Counted from the stretch's first letter, positions 1 to 9,289 are shown. The stretch is 64,000 nt of DNA from Candidatus Gastranaerophilales bacterium (GCA_944325605.1 CALVAX010000004.1:1-64000), one strand, 5' to 3'. Notes: generated from the letters alone by a model not told the origin. A program made the numbers and translations.

Positions 1-234
1 GAAATTGTAAGTTCGCTAATGCTCACTAACAATTTCTTCCCTCTCCCCTCAAGGGAGAGGGGATTTATTTTACGTAACGAACTTATCGTCTTAACGTCCT
101 AACGTCTTTTATTCCGAAACAAACCATTCAACCTTTCACCCGTTCAACCTTTCAACTCTCTTCACTTATTATCGCCATAAAAAAAGACGGCTTTTGATTA
201 CCGTCTTTTATTTAATTTTCCTTTTTCCTATTAA
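1..234. repeat. Repeat-rich intergenic end of window with terminator
   Basis: No gene is seen. The stretch holds a CCCTCTCCCC/GGGAGAGGGG hairpin near 41-62, the short word AACGTCCTAACGTCTTTT and degenerate CATTCAACC-type words. The same words recur in the islands near 28.9, 29.3, 43.5 and 55.0 kb. The right end carries a terminator, listed separately. Confidence 0.7.
180..212 (-). terminator. Rho-independent terminator of the 94-aa gene
   Basis: The inverted repeat AAAAAGACGG/CCGTCTTTTA is followed on the minus strand by a T-run. It sits just downstream of the minus-strand gene ending at 235. The same AAAAAGACGG stem is used again at 48723-48754. Confidence 0.8.
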
Positions 235-519
235 TTATGCAACGACTTTTGATACAAAGTTTGTGATTTCAAATATTGTGTCTTTTACAAATTCCTTTGC
301 CAGTGTGCTTACCGGTCTGTTCTCGATACATTCAAATACGTAATATATCGGATCCCGGGCATTGTTAAATCTCATTCTTCTGTCTTTCTTATCCAAAAAC
401 GTATAGTCTTCATAAGAAAAACCTTTATTACTTCTGCGTCTGGTTCTTTTTCTAACCAAAGTTCCAAACTGTCCATTTCCGTTTGTATCGTTTTTTGAAC
501 CTGATGTTGTAGGTATCAT
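235..519 (-). CDS. Small basic protein of unknown function (94 aa)
   Basis: Not recognised. The first 20 residues are polar and Gly/Asn/Ser-rich, followed by a strongly basic patch (KRTRRRSNK, about residues 24-32) and a mixed C-terminal half without a membrane segment. The basic patch could contact nucleic acid or membrane phosphates, but nothing proves this. It is a single-gene unit with its own terminator at 180-212. A promoter-like block upstream (561-596) matches blocks before two other unknown genes (starts 43407 and 49712) in sequence and spacing. The start is supported by a purine-rich leader, and no clear alternative start exists. Confidence 0.65.
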   Translation of the reverse strand: MIPTTSGSKNDTNGNGQFGTLVRKRTRRRSNKGFSYEDYTFLDKKDRRMRFNNARDPIYYVFECIENRPVSTLAKEFVKDTIFEITNFVSKVVA

Positions 520-560
520 TTGTTTGCTCTCTTTCTTAACTTCTCTTTATTTATCTCTTA

Positions 561-596
561 CGTATATATAAAGTATATAAGAATAAAAAAATTGCC
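561..596 (-). promoter_or_regulatory. Promoter-like block GGCAATTTT-N11-ATACTTTATATA
   Basis: Read on the minus strand, GGCAATTTT is followed after exactly 11 bases by ATACTTTATATATACG, ending 41 bases before the start at 519. The same arrangement with the same spacing lies before the genes starting at 43407 and 49712. The TATATA part may be the -10 region. The role of the GGCAATT part is unknown. Confidence 0.5.
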
Positions 597-648
597 TTTT
601 TGTGCTTCTTTTTGTTAAGAAATATTAACACAACAAATCATGATTTTT

Positions 649-1104
649 TTAATTTTTCATTTTCTCTTTTAATAATCTAATTTTATTTTTTTCTTCTTCA
701 AAACGTTCTATTTTGTATTTATCACTATATATTTCTTTCCTACCCTTTTCGCGTATTATTTTACCTGATAATTTCAAGGATCCAAATTTTTGCTTAATGC
801 TATTAATAGGGATTCCGGTTAATATCCAATGATACTTATTCTCCGGTGCTGCATCTGTAATAGGCAAGAACATATTATATTTCACGTCATTTCTCTTTAA
901 CATTTTTTCAATAACTAATTCTTCCATTGGATTCTTACAAAATATCCCATAAAACATATCGTTGATAACCAGAATTTGGGGTTTAAATATTGTATTAACA
1001 CCTCGAATTGTCCCCATTGCTTTTGCGAGATTTTTTTGCTCTCGATTATTCATAACTATTCTTATTCCGGAAAATGGTGTGTTATTGCAAGAATTTATTT
1101 TCAT
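649..1104 (-). CDS. Unknown 151-aa protein with N-terminal NNTPFSG motif
   Basis: Not recognised. The N-terminus (MKINSCNNTPFSGIRI) has a short polar stretch ending in F-x-G. Similar short N-termini occur on other unknown proteins here (60187-60609, and more loosely 34658-36175). The middle looks like a compact alpha/beta fold and the last 30 residues are a charged, Lys/Glu-rich helix. There is no signal peptide or membrane segment, so it is probably cytoplasmic or exported by an unknown route. It stands alone between the 94-aa gene and the tolC end of the efflux operon. A GAGGTAA ribosome site lies just before the ATG. Confidence 0.7.
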   Translation of the reverse strand: MKINSCNNTPFSGIRIVMNNREQKNLAKAMGTIRGVNTIFKPQILVINDMFYGIFCKNPMEELVIEKMLKRNDVKYNMFLPITDAAPENKYHWILTGIPINSIKQKFGSLKLSGKIIREKGRKEIYSDKYKIERFEEEKNKIRLLKEKMKN

Positions 1105-1287
1105 ATATTACCTCATTATATTAAATACTTTTTTAACTTATAACCTACTGTAATCTATAATAAAGAATATAATAGTTAAAATTTTTATATTTTTCAACAA
1201 GATTTTGAGGCGTAGTTTTCCCACAAAACTAAACTATCTGATAAAATAATCAAACCTTTTGAACTAAATGCTCAACCCCTTTACACT

Positions 1288-2739
1288 TCACTTGTTTTGA
1301 GAGGTTTTAACATTTTCATCAAGTTCAAGCTGAATATCTTCTTCTTCTTGAGAGGCAAGGTTTTTACCTATTGCTTTTTCTAAAGAAGCTTTTGCAACAT
1401 TATATTGATACAATGCACCATAATAATTCAATTGAGCAGTTTGGTAAGTCGTTTGAGCTTCTTTCAACTCAATCGGGTCAGCTTCACCTACTCTATAACG
1501 GCCGTAAGACAATTCATAATTCTCTTTTGCCTGTTTTACCTGCAAAATGGCAACAGGAATCTGGTTTTTCTTTTCCACCAGTGTCAAATACGCATTTTGG
1601 ATTTCCAGAAAAATCTGGTTCTGGGTGTTGACGGCATTTGCTATTTCTTTATCATAAAGATATCTTGCTTCTTTAATCTCGTTTTTAATCAGCATGCCGT
1701 TAACTGTCGGAAAGTTCAGGTAACCGCCTATATTGTAACCATAGTTTGATGTAAAGTTTTTACCGCCGACCTGAAACTGGCCTTCCAGCGAAAGCGTCGG
1801 GAAATAAGATTTTTTGACGAGTTTCAGGGTCTGTTTTGCTGCCTCAACCTTTGTTTCCGCAAGCTTTAAGTCCGGTCTTGAGTCCCTTGCAATCTCGACT
1901 GCTTTTTCTAATGTTATGTCGACAGGTTCGTATCTCAAGCGCTCCTTTACGTCATAAGGTTCTATAAACGGAACTCCCATAATATTATTCAATTTTGCAA
2001 TCGCAAGGTTTACAGCGTTGCTTGCCTGAATTAACTGTAATTTTGCATTACTCAAATTTGATTCGGCAATAGTGACGTCAACTTTCGGGTTCAAACCTAT
2101 TTCATAGAAAGCCTTTGCCTGATCGTAAAACATCATATATTGTGCGACTGTTGTTTCTGCAACCCTTTTATTCTCATAAGAGTATAAAAGATTAAAATAA
2201 GCGTCTTTTGTTTGATATACAACATTGTTTATAGTTTCAGATAAAGTTGACTTTTGCCCTTCATATTCCAGTTTGCGGATTGTTGCCTGATTCTGGGTTA
2301 CGCCAAAGTCGTAGAGCATCTGCTGGAGCGTAATCTGACCGAGAACATAGTAATTAAACGTCAGGTTTCTCCCTAAAGCGTCTGACAACTGAAGCTGCTT
2401 AATTCTTGTATAACCTGTCTGCCAGCTGAATTGCGGGAAATAATTTGACCAGACCTGCTTTATTCTTGTATCTGAGGCCAGAACATCGTGGAAAGCTGCA
2501 TTAATTTGAGGATTGTTTCCAAGTGCAATTTCAATACATCTTTCAAGAGTAAGGTCAATATTTTTTTCGACCGAACCTTCTATAACAATTTTATCGTCAA
2601 CTTTTTTGGGCAGAACTTCTTCTGCATGCGGAAATTCTTTCGGGTTTATGGTATTGCCGGTTTTCTGTGCGACTTCTTCCGCGTCTGCAAAGCCACCGAG
2701 CATTGATATTAAAATTATTATTAAAATACGCTTTAGCAT
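1288..2739 (-). CDS. TolC-family outer-membrane efflux channel
   Basis: Outer-membrane factor that should form the exit duct of the tripartite RND pump encoded just upstream. The product has a signal peptide (hydrophobic to about residue 18, Ala-Asp-Ala before charged residues). It then shows the two helical repeats typical of the OEP family, with ALGNNPQINAAFHD near residue 72 and the second repeat near 275 (ARDSRPDLKLAETKVEAA). The length of 483 aa is usual. It is the last gene of the operon and starts 3 bases after the pump gene stop. Its ribosome site (AAGGA) lies inside the end of the pump gene, so translation is probably coupled. The polar Glu/Asp-rich tail after residue 465 is probably periplasmic. 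Confidence 0.93.
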   Translation of the reverse strand: MLKRILIIILISMLGGFADAEEVAQKTGNTINPKEFPHAEEVLPKKVDDKIVIEGSVEKNIDLTLERCIEIALGNNPQINAAFHDVLASDTRIKQVWSNYFPQFSWQTGYTRIKQLQLSDALGRNLTFNYYVLGQITLQQMLYDFGVTQNQATIRKLEYEGQKSTLSETINNVVYQTKDAYFNLLYSYENKRVAETTVAQYMMFYDQAKAFYEIGLNPKVDVTIAESNLSNAKLQLIQASNAVNLAIAKLNNIMGVPFIEPYDVKERLRYEPVDITLEKAVEIARDSRPDLKLAETKVEAAKQTLKLVKKSYFPTLSLEGQFQVGGKNFTSNYGYNIGGYLNFPTVNGMLIKNEIKEARYLYDKEIANAVNTQNQIFLEIQNAYLTLVEKKNQIPVAILQVKQAKENYELSYGRYRVGEADPIELKEAQTTYQTAQLNYYGALYQYNVAKASLEKAIGKNLASQEEEDIQLELDENVKTSQNK

Positions 2740-2742
2740 AAT

Positions 2743-5700
2743 TTATAAAGTTTCCTTATTTTTCTTTTCTTTATATTTTTTTGCAAGATTGTGTGTAAAT
2801 TGTTTAAAGCTTTCGATGATTACGTAATAAGCCGGCACAAGGAAAGTTCCGATAAATGCAACAGCAATCATTCCGCCAAATACCGTCATACCGACAGAAT
2901 TTCGGCTTGCGGCACCAGCGCCTTTTGCAAATACAAGCGGGAGCAGCCCTAAGATAAACGCAATATTTGTCATCATTACAGCTCTGAACCTTAATTTTGC
3001 CGCCTGCAATGCGGCTTCTTTATAAGGTATACCTTGTTCATGCGCGTCTTTTGCAAATTCTATAATCAAAATTGCCTGCTTTGTGGAAAGTCCGATTAAC
3101 ATAACAAGCCCTATCTGCGCATAAATATCAAGCGAAAGCCCTGCGAATGTTCCAAACATTCCAGCCACATACTGGAAAAACAACGCTCCCATCAAAGCTA
3201 CAGGAGATACCAGCATTACTGCAACCGGAAGCATCCAGCTTTCATAAAGTCCGACAAGGAACAGATAAACAAATACCAGCGACATTATGATAATCGGCAG
3301 AATTTGCCCTGATGACTCCTGTTCCTGCAGCGAACTTCCTGACCATGCAAAGCCCATGTCATCCGGCAGAACTTCTTCTGAAATCCTTTCCATAATCTTG
3401 ATTGCTTCACCGGAACTTATGCCTGATCTTGTCATCCCGTTTATGGTAATCGCAGGGTACATATTAAACCTTGTCAGACTATACGGCCCGACAATTTCTT
3501 TTACATCTATGACTGATGTCAGAGGAACCATTTTGCCTGCATTGTTTTTGACAAATATTTTATTAATATCCGCAGGTTTTTCTCTGAATTCGGAATCCGC
3601 CTGAAGATAAACACGATATACACGTCCGTATTTGTTAAAGTCGTTTACGTAGGACTTGCCGAAATATCCTGCAAGCGCACTGTAGATTTCGGAGATTTCA
3701 ACTCCCTGCGCCATTGCTTTGTCTGCGTTTACGTTAATCAATAACTGCGGGAGGTTTGCCGTAAACGAAGTATAAACAAGCTGGAAGGCCGGATCTTTGT
3801 TTGCCGCAGCAATAAGCTTTTCTGCTTCATCATAAAGTTCCTGCGGAGTTCTGTCGCCTTTGTCCAGAAGTTCATACTCAAATCCGCCGAACATACCGAG
3901 TCCGGATATTGAAGGCGGTGAAAATACAGCAATCTTCGCTGACGGATAGTTTGAAAACTCTTTCTGCATCCTGCTCATAATACTCTGCATTGAAAGTTCT
4001 TTTTTCTTTCGCTTTGACCAGTCGGAAAGCCTTGCTACAATCAGTGCGGTATTTTCGCCCGAATATCCGACAAGCGTAATCGTTGTTTCTACCCCGGGAA
4101 TTGCAAGTATTTTTTCTTCAATTTCTGTTGCGACAATATCTGTTCTTGAGGCGGAAGACCCGTCAGGAAGCTGTATTTGAGAAAATATTGCGCCCTTATC
4201 TTCTGTCGGCAAAAACCCTTGAGGAATTAATTTGCCTAAAAATACAATAAATGCAACAATCAGAAAAAATGTCACAATTGTAGATTTGGGCGAATCAATA
4301 AAAAACTTCGCTCCGACAAGATATTTATCGCGAATTTTGTTAAACCATTCATCAAATTTTTGAATAAATATAAAATGACTGTGTTCATCGCCGGATTTTA
4401 AAATCATCGCACAAAGTGCCGGTGCAAGAGTTAAGGCGACAAGTGTCGAAAGCCCGATAGATGAAGCAATACACAGTGCAAACTGTCTGAACATCTGTCC
4501 TGTAATCCCTGCCATAAACGATACAGGAACAAACACCGCCATCAATACAAGAGAGGTTGCAAGAACAGCGCCGAAAACTTCTTTCATCGTAACTTCTGTC
4601 GCATCCTTCGGATTTTTACCTTCCTGAATGTGACGCTGGGTATTTTCCAGAACTACAATAGCATCGTCTACAACAAGCCCGACTGCAAGAACCAGTGCAA
4701 ACAAAATTAAGAGGTTTATTGAAAATCCCAGAAGGTTCATAAATATAAATACGCCGATTAACGACACAGGAATTGCGCAAAACGGAATTAATGCGGCACG
4801 TGCGCTTCCTAGAAATACGTAAGTTACAATTCCGACAAGAACAATCGCTAAACCGATTGCATTGATAACCTCTTTGATTGATTCACGTACAAAGTCGGTT
4901 TCATCACGCTCTATTTTATACTCAATACCCTGCGGAAAACCTTTTGAAAGTTCTGCCATTTTCTTTCTGATTTTGTTTGAAAGATCAATAGCGTTAGCTT
5001 CCGGAAGCTGGCTTATTGAAATAATTGCAGAATCTCTGCCGCCGATACGTGAAAAGTATGAATAACTTTCCGCCCCGAGTTCAACACGCGCGATATCTTT
5101 CAATCTTATTTGGGAACCGTCCGGTTTTGAGCGGACTATTATATCTTCAAATTCTTCAACATCCTGAAGCCTGCCTTTTGTACGCATCGTAAGCTTAATC
5201 ATCTGCTTGTTTTTCATAGGCTCAACACCTAAATCGCCTGCAGGACTCTGTGTGTTCTGGTATTGAATTGCATTGTTGACTTCCGCTATCGAAACCCCGA
5301 GGTTTGCCATTTTGGCAGCGTCAAGCCATATTCTCATTGAATAATCAGCCGAGCCGAATACTGATACTTTACCGACACCTTTGATACGGGCAAGTTCATC
5401 TTTAATATAAATTGAGGCATAGTTTGCGATATACAAAGAGTCATAAGTATGCGTCGGAGAATTTACGGCAATCATCATCAATCCGGGGCCGCCGGTGGAT
5501 TTTTTAACAGAAAGCCCGTACCTTCTTACATCCTCAGGAAGCCTCGGAGTCACAAGTTGAAGCTGGTTCTGAACGTTTACAACCGCCATATCAGGGTCTG
5601 AGCCGATTTCAAAGTACAATGTAAGCTGATACTGCCCGTTTTGGGAAGTTGACGACATATAAATCATATCCTCAACACCGTTCAACTGAGCCTCAATCGG

Positions 5701-5904
5701 CGCGGCAACCGTTGCTTCAACTACGTCAGAACTTGCGCCTGCATAAGTCGCGGTTACAACAACCTGCGGAGGAGTGATTGACGGATATTCTTCCAATGGC
5801 AGCATATTTATCATCAACATGCCGGCCAGAATAATCGCTAACGATATTACTATCGCAAGTTTTGGTCTTTTTATAAATATATTGCCGTTATTATTCTCTG
5901 CCAT
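2743..5904 (-). CDS. RND multidrug efflux transporter (AcrB/MexB type, HAE1)
   Basis: Inner-membrane proton/drug antiporter. At 1053 aa it has the normal AcrB length. The N-terminal membrane helix (about 14-32) is followed by porter domain 1, a block of helices and a second porter domain. The two proton-relay Asp residues are present in GLVVDDAIVVLEN (about residue 405). The matching Lys region is present near 945 as GLSTKQAILIIEFAKD, close to the AcrB version. These features place it in the hydrophobe/amphiphile branch, not the metal-pump branch. It lies between the adaptor gene (2-base gap) and the tolC gene (3-base gap), giving a complete pump in one operon. Substrates cannot be told from sequence. 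Confidence 0.96.
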   Translation of the reverse strand: MAENNNGNIFIKRPKLAIVISLAIILAGMLMINMLPLEEYPSITPPQVVVTATYAGASSDVVEATVAAPIEAQLNGVEDMIYMSSTSQNGQYQLTLYFEIGSDPDMAVVNVQNQLQLVTPRLPEDVRRYGLSVKKSTGGPGLMMIAVNSPTHTYDSLYIANYASIYIKDELARIKGVGKVSVFGSADYSMRIWLDAAKMANLGVSIAEVNNAIQYQNTQSPAGDLGVEPMKNKQMIKLTMRTKGRLQDVEEFEDIIVRSKPDGSQIRLKDIARVELGAESYSYFSRIGGRDSAIISISQLPEANAIDLSNKIRKKMAELSKGFPQGIEYKIERDETDFVRESIKEVINAIGLAIVLVGIVTYVFLGSARAALIPFCAIPVSLIGVFIFMNLLGFSINLLILFALVLAVGLVVDDAIVVLENTQRHIQEGKNPKDATEVTMKEVFGAVLATSLVLMAVFVPVSFMAGITGQMFRQFALCIASSIGLSTLVALTLAPALCAMILKSGDEHSHFIFIQKFDEWFNKIRDKYLVGAKFFIDSPKSTIVTFFLIVAFIVFLGKLIPQGFLPTEDKGAIFSQIQLPDGSSASRTDIVATEIEEKILAIPGVETTITLVGYSGENTALIVARLSDWSKRKKKELSMQSIMSRMQKEFSNYPSAKIAVFSPPSISGLGMFGGFEYELLDKGDRTPQELYDEAEKLIAAANKDPAFQLVYTSFTANLPQLLINVNADKAMAQGVEISEIYSALAGYFGKSYVNDFNKYGRVYRVYLQADSEFREKPADINKIFVKNNAGKMVPLTSVIDVKEIVGPYSLTRFNMYPAITINGMTRSGISSGEAIKIMERISEEVLPDDMGFAWSGSSLQEQESSGQILPIIIMSLVFVYLFLVGLYESWMLPVAVMLVSPVALMGALFFQYVAGMFGTFAGLSLDIYAQIGLVMLIGLSTKQAILIIEFAKDAHEQGIPYKEAALQAAKLRFRAVMMTNIAFILGLLPLVFAKGAGAASRNSVGMTVFGGMIAVAFIGTFLVPAYYVIIESFKQFTHNLAKKYKEKKNKETL

Positions 5905-5906
5905 TG

Positions 5907-7094
5907 CTATTTTTTCTCCTGTACGGATTTATTATCTGATGTTTTTTCAAAATTTTTAATTTTCTGCATTTCTTCTTTTGAAACAATTGTGACAGGCTTT
6001 CCGGGAACGACTTTTTGAAGTCCGTCCGTAATAATTCTGTCGCCTTTTTTAAGCCCTTCTTCAACAATCCAGTTATCGCCGTTCTGGCCTTTTGTTTTTA
6101 TGTAAGTCAACTGAGGAAGGTCATTTTCATCAAGCTTGTAAACATACTTGCCGGCTTGATTTTCCTGAACTGCAGTCATCGGAACAACCGGAATATCAGA
6201 AGGTTTATTAGCATAGAGTTTTACAGTTAAAAACTCGCCCTGAATTAAAGCATTATTCGGGTTTTGAAAAGTTGCCCTCATTGTGATTGTACCTGTTGAC
6301 TGGTCAACTTTGTTATCCTGAAAATCCTGAACCCCGTCGAATTTATATTTTTCTCCGTTTGCAAGATAAAGTTCGGTTTTCCTGTTCGAATTTGCCTCTG
6401 CATCCGAATTTGCAAGGATTGCATAGTCATTTGAATCCAGCGGAAACGTAACATAAATCGGATTTGTACTGTTGATTGTTGTTAAAGCACCTGATGAAGG
6501 GGTTACATAGTTTCCAACGGTAACATTAATAATCCCGACACGTCCGTCTACCGGGGATTTCACCATTGTATAACCCATTATACGCTGGCTGTCATTGTAG
6601 CTTGCTTCTGCCGATGCAAGCTGCGCTCTTAGAGAATCCCTCTGTGAAAGCATTTCATCATATCTTGATTTTGCGATGTAATCATTTTTCACAAGTTCCT
6701 GCGCTCTGGCAAGCTGTTTTTCAGCATAAGCCAATTGTGCTTTTAAGTTTGCAACATTTGCGCTTGCCATTTTGGCCGAGTTTGAAAACTCTGTAGGCTC
6801 AATCTGGAACAATGTCTGGCCTGCTTTTACAAAGTCGCCTTCTTTAAAGTAGCTTTTTGTAAGATAACCTGAAATACGGGCAAGAACATCTACCCTGTAT
6901 TTTGAAACCACACGTCCGGGAGCTTCGTAAGTTCTTATAATGCTTCTTTCCTGAATTTCTTCTGCCACAACCTGCGGAGCCGGTTTATTTCTCATTGCTT
7001 TGCCGGTTTTAATATTATCATAAACCGTAACACCATATCTTGCGACAATTGCCAGTAATAACACCGCCAAAATTATAAAAATTGTTTTCTTCAT
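5907..7094 (-). CDS. RND pump periplasmic adaptor (membrane fusion protein)
   Basis: HlyD/AcrA-family adaptor, 395 aa, first gene of the efflux operon. An N-terminal hydrophobic segment (residues 4-22) lacks a lipobox Cys, so it is probably a signal anchor and not a lipoprotein. Barrel-sandwich halves appear at about 65-95 (ARISGYLTKSYFKEGDFVKAGQ) and 175-200 (VKSPVDGRVGIINVTVGNYV), separated by a helical hairpin with alternating Ala/Gln/Arg. Beta-barrel and membrane-proximal domains follow. The ATG at 7094 has AGGGGAAA as its ribosome site. The mapped -35/-10 and inverted repeat upstream suggest control by a repressor that is not encoded next to it. Confidence 0.93.
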   Translation of the reverse strand: MKKTIFIILAVLLLAIVARYGVTVYDNIKTGKAMRNKPAPQVVAEEIQERSIIRTYEAPGRVVSKYRVDVLARISGYLTKSYFKEGDFVKAGQTLFQIEPTEFSNSAKMASANVANLKAQLAYAEKQLARAQELVKNDYIAKSRYDEMLSQRDSLRAQLASAEASYNDSQRIMGYTMVKSPVDGRVGIINVTVGNYVTPSSGALTTINSTNPIYVTFPLDSNDYAILANSDAEANSNRKTELYLANGEKYKFDGVQDFQDNKVDQSTGTITMRATFQNPNNALIQGEFLTVKLYANKPSDIPVVPMTAVQENQAGKYVYKLDENDLPQLTYIKTKGQNGDNWIVEEGLKKGDRIITDGLQKVVPGKPVTIVSKEEMQKIKNFEKTSDNKSVQEKK

Positions 7095-7132
7095 CGGTTT
7101 CCCCTAATCTTTTTTAAATCGGATATTTGTAT

Positions 7133-7165
7133 ATTTTAAATATAGTTTGTTGTTTTTGCAACAAA
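7133..7165 (-). promoter_or_regulatory. Efflux operon promoter with overlapping inverted repeat
   Basis: On the minus strand, TTGCAA (7161-7156), a 17-base spacer and TAAAAT (7138-7133) make a good sigma-70 type promoter. The inverted repeat TTTGTTG-N6-CAACAAA (7146-7165) covers the -35 box, a typical position for a TetR- or MarR-like repressor. The regulator itself is not in the window. Confidence 0.55.
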
Positions 7166-7329
7166 TCAATTATACAAAAACGTTTTTTAAAAAGCAATAT
7201 AATTACATGGATAAATAGAATTTGGTTTTACCTTCTAAAATTGCGTAATTATCAAAAATTTAATTCCTGACGCAAATGTGCCAAGATGTATTAATACTTG
7301 TTATTATTCGGATGCAGACTTACTTTTAA

Positions 7330-7914
7330 TTAATAATTCTTTTTTATATATTCAAACAATTTTTGCATGGCACGGCTTCTGTGCGAAATCTTATTTTTTT
7401 CATCCTCGCTCATATCAGCCATAGTTTTTGAAGTTCCGTCAACCAGAAAGACAGGGTCATAACCAAAACCGTGGGTGCCGGATTGAGAAAGCGCAATTTC
7501 TCCTTTACATTCGCCTCTGCCGGTAAACTCAACTTCACCGGACGGATTAATCAAAGTTATTGCGCAAACAAATTTTGCTTTACGGTTTGTTTCGCCCTTC
7601 AAAGCGTCAAGAAGTTTGTCAATTCTTTTTTGGGCAGTTTCGGCATACCTTGCTGAGTGAATTCCAGGGGCGCCGCCAAGCGCATCAACGCAGAGTCCTG
7701 AATCATCTGCCAGAGTATAAGCATGTGTCAGGCGGTTTGCCTCTTTTGCTTTTATATAAGAGTTTTCTTCAAAAGTTTTGCCGTCCTCAACAGGATCAAA
7801 ATCCAGACTTGAATCAATAGCTTCAAAATCAACCCCGCTGACACCGAAAAGACGTGCTATTTCTCTGATTTCTTCAAGTTTGTGCGGATTTTGGGTCGCA
7901 ATTATTATCTTCAT
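7330..7914 (-). CDS. rdgB: XTP/dITP pyrophosphatase (RdgB/HAM1 family)
   Basis: House-cleaning nucleotidase that hydrolyses non-canonical purine triphosphates (XTP, dITP) to monophosphates. The N-terminal KIIIATQNPHKLEEI and the central LADDSGLCVDALGGAPGIHSAR (about residues 68-90) are family hallmarks. GFGYDPVF (about 148) and SHRSRA near the C-terminus complete the active site. The length of 194 aa is normal. It follows uppS with an 18-base gap and has its own ribosome site (AAAGGGAG). The pair is probably one transcript. Confidence 0.95.
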   Translation of the reverse strand: MKIIIATQNPHKLEEIREIARLFGVSGVDFEAIDSSLDFDPVEDGKTFEENSYIKAKEANRLTHAYTLADDSGLCVDALGGAPGIHSARYAETAQKRIDKLLDALKGETNRKAKFVCAITLINPSGEVEFTGRGECKGEIALSQSGTHGFGYDPVFLVDGTSKTMADMSEDEKNKISHRSRAMQKLFEYIKKNY

Positions 7915-7932
7915 AAAACTCCCTTTATTTAA

Positions 7933-8673
7933 TTATTTTCCGTAGCGTCTTTGACGTCCGTAAAACTCTTCAATCGCCTCTGCGAGCATATTTTTATCAA
8001 ATTCCGGCCAGTATCTTTTTGTAACTATAATCTCAGAATAAGCAATTTGCCACAACAAATAGTTTGAAACCCGCATTTCTCCGCCAGTTCTTATCAACAA
8101 ATCCGGATCCGGAACATTTTTGGTATATAAGTTGGCGGAAATTGTATCTTCCGTAATATCTGAAACCGATATTTCACCTGATTGAACTTTTTTACATATA
8201 TTTTTAACCGCATGAACAATCTCATCACGAGCACCATAATTGAATGCGATTTGAAGGTTCACACCGGTATTGTTTTTTGTTGTCTCAACAGCATTACTTA
8301 AAATCTTTTGAAGTTTTTCGTTCAATCTTGTCGTGTCGCCGATAAAACTTATTACAACATTATTTTCATGCATTTCCTTTAATTCGTTTTGGAGAGTCAC
8401 ACCGAGCAAATCCATCAAAAATGCGACTTCCTCTGGTTTTCTGTTCCAGTTTTCGGTAGAAAATGCATAAACTGTCAGATATTTTACGCCAAAATCGTCA
8501 CAGGCTCTCATTGCAGCCTTAAGCGCATCAACACCCTTCTTGTGCCCGAATGCTGACGGAAGATTGTGAGCTTTTGCCCATCTTCTGTTTCCGTCCATAA
8601 TTATTGCGATATGCTTTAAATTTGTTTCTTTAACGATATCTTTTATTCTTTGTTCAGCTGCTGCAACTGACAT
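7933..8673 (-). CDS. uppS: Isoprenyl transferase (undecaprenyl diphosphate synthase)
   Basis: cis-Prenyltransferase that condenses isopentenyl diphosphate to make the C55 lipid carrier for peptidoglycan and LPS. The first motif IIMDGNRRWAK and FGHKKG bind the diphosphate. TVYAFSTENW and the C-terminal DLLIRTGGEMRVSNYLLWQ with SEIIVTKRYWPEF are all present. The open frame could begin at 8742, but the extra residues (MLKCAALYLYISF...) are unlike the family. A ribosome site AGAGGT lies 7 bases before the ATG at 8673, with another ATG directly before it at 8676. The chosen start gives 246 aa, the usual size. Confidence 0.93.
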   Translation of the reverse strand: MSVAAAEQRIKDIVKETNLKHIAIIMDGNRRWAKAHNLPSAFGHKKGVDALKAAMRACDDFGVKYLTVYAFSTENWNRKPEEVAFLMDLLGVTLQNELKEMHENNVVISFIGDTTRLNEKLQKILSNAVETTKNNTGVNLQIAFNYGARDEIVHAVKNICKKVQSGEISVSDITEDTISANLYTKNVPDPDLLIRTGGEMRVSNYLLWQIAYSEIIVTKRYWPEFDKNMLAEAIEEFYGRQRRYGK

Positions 8674-8720
8674 CATCAACACCTCTGCCTGACAATTATA
8701 TCTGAAACTAATATATAAGT

Positions 8721-8760
8721 AAAGAGCGGCACACTTTAACAATTAAATGTACCGCCCTTT
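8721..8760 (-). terminator. Hairpin between the 169-aa gene and uppS
   Basis: AAAGAGCGGCACA and TGTACCGCCCTTT form an imperfect 13-bp stem (11 of 13 pairs) with a weak T-run on the minus strand. It probably ends the transcript of the gene ending at 8780. Confidence 0.5.
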
Positions 8761-8779
8761 CGTAACTATATGAAGGTAT

Positions 8780-9289
8780 TTACTTTTTAAAACCTTTGAA
8801 AAAATCTATTACTTTTGCAAAACCGTTAATCACTTTTTCCGTTCCTTTTGCAACAGCTTCATCTATTTTGTGAAGAGTATCTTTTGGATTTTTGATTGCT
8901 TCCTGAGCTTTAGTTTTTGCGTTCTGTGCAGCTGATTTTACTTTTGCCGCACTATCACTATTTACCAGATTTGTTAAAACTTCTTTTGTTCTGGAATTCT
9001 TAAAGAAACTTGCAATATCTTTACGGTAAATTACACCTGCAACAGTGCCTAATCCCAATATCGCAAGCCCTGCTTTCTGCCAGAATGACATCGGCTTTTT
9101 AAATTTGATATCTTCGCCGGCTTTGAGTTTGTCAGCGTTATTTTCAATATTCTTTCTGAATTCATCCTGCGTCAAAACTTTTTTATGCCCTTTTTTATCC
9201 GTAACATGATAACGGTTTTTATTATCAATCTGCACCAGATTTCCGCCGATAATCGACGAATTAACTGCACTAACCATTTCCGCTTTCAT
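8780..9289 (-). CDS. Unknown membrane-anchored protein with amphipathic C-terminus (169 aa)
   Basis: Not recognised. The N-terminal 60 residues are polar, with IDNKNRYHVTDKKGHKKVLT suggesting a small beta element. One membrane helix follows (about residues 72-88, AGLAILGLGTVAGVIYR), then a long amphipathic Lys/Ala-rich helix (SAAKVKSAAQNAKTKAQEA) and a final FAKVIDFFKGFKK. Its layout of short N-terminus, one helix and amphipathic tail is the same as the protein at 60187-60609, and both begin M-x-SAV with a GN a few residues on if the internal Met is counted. AAGAAGGA lies 9 bases before the ATG at 9289. It is probably a single-gene unit. Confidence 0.75.
   Translation of the reverse strand: MKAEMVSAVNSSIIGGNLVQIDNKNRYHVTDKKGHKKVLTQDEFRKNIENNADKLKAGEDIKFKKPMSFWQKAGLAILGLGTVAGVIYRKDIASFFKNSRTKEVLTNLVNSDSAAKVKSAAQNAKTKAQEAIKNPKDTLHKIDEAVAKGTEKVINGFAKVIDFFKGFKK

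Noticed and set aside
1105-1287. Possible gene or RNA between the 151-aa gene and tolC
   Set aside because: Only AT-rich sequence was seen, with no open frame, hairpin or repeat that stands out.
8674-8742. Upstream ATG giving a 269-aa UppS
   Set aside because: The extra residues are unlike the family, and a clear ribosome site precedes the internal ATG pair.
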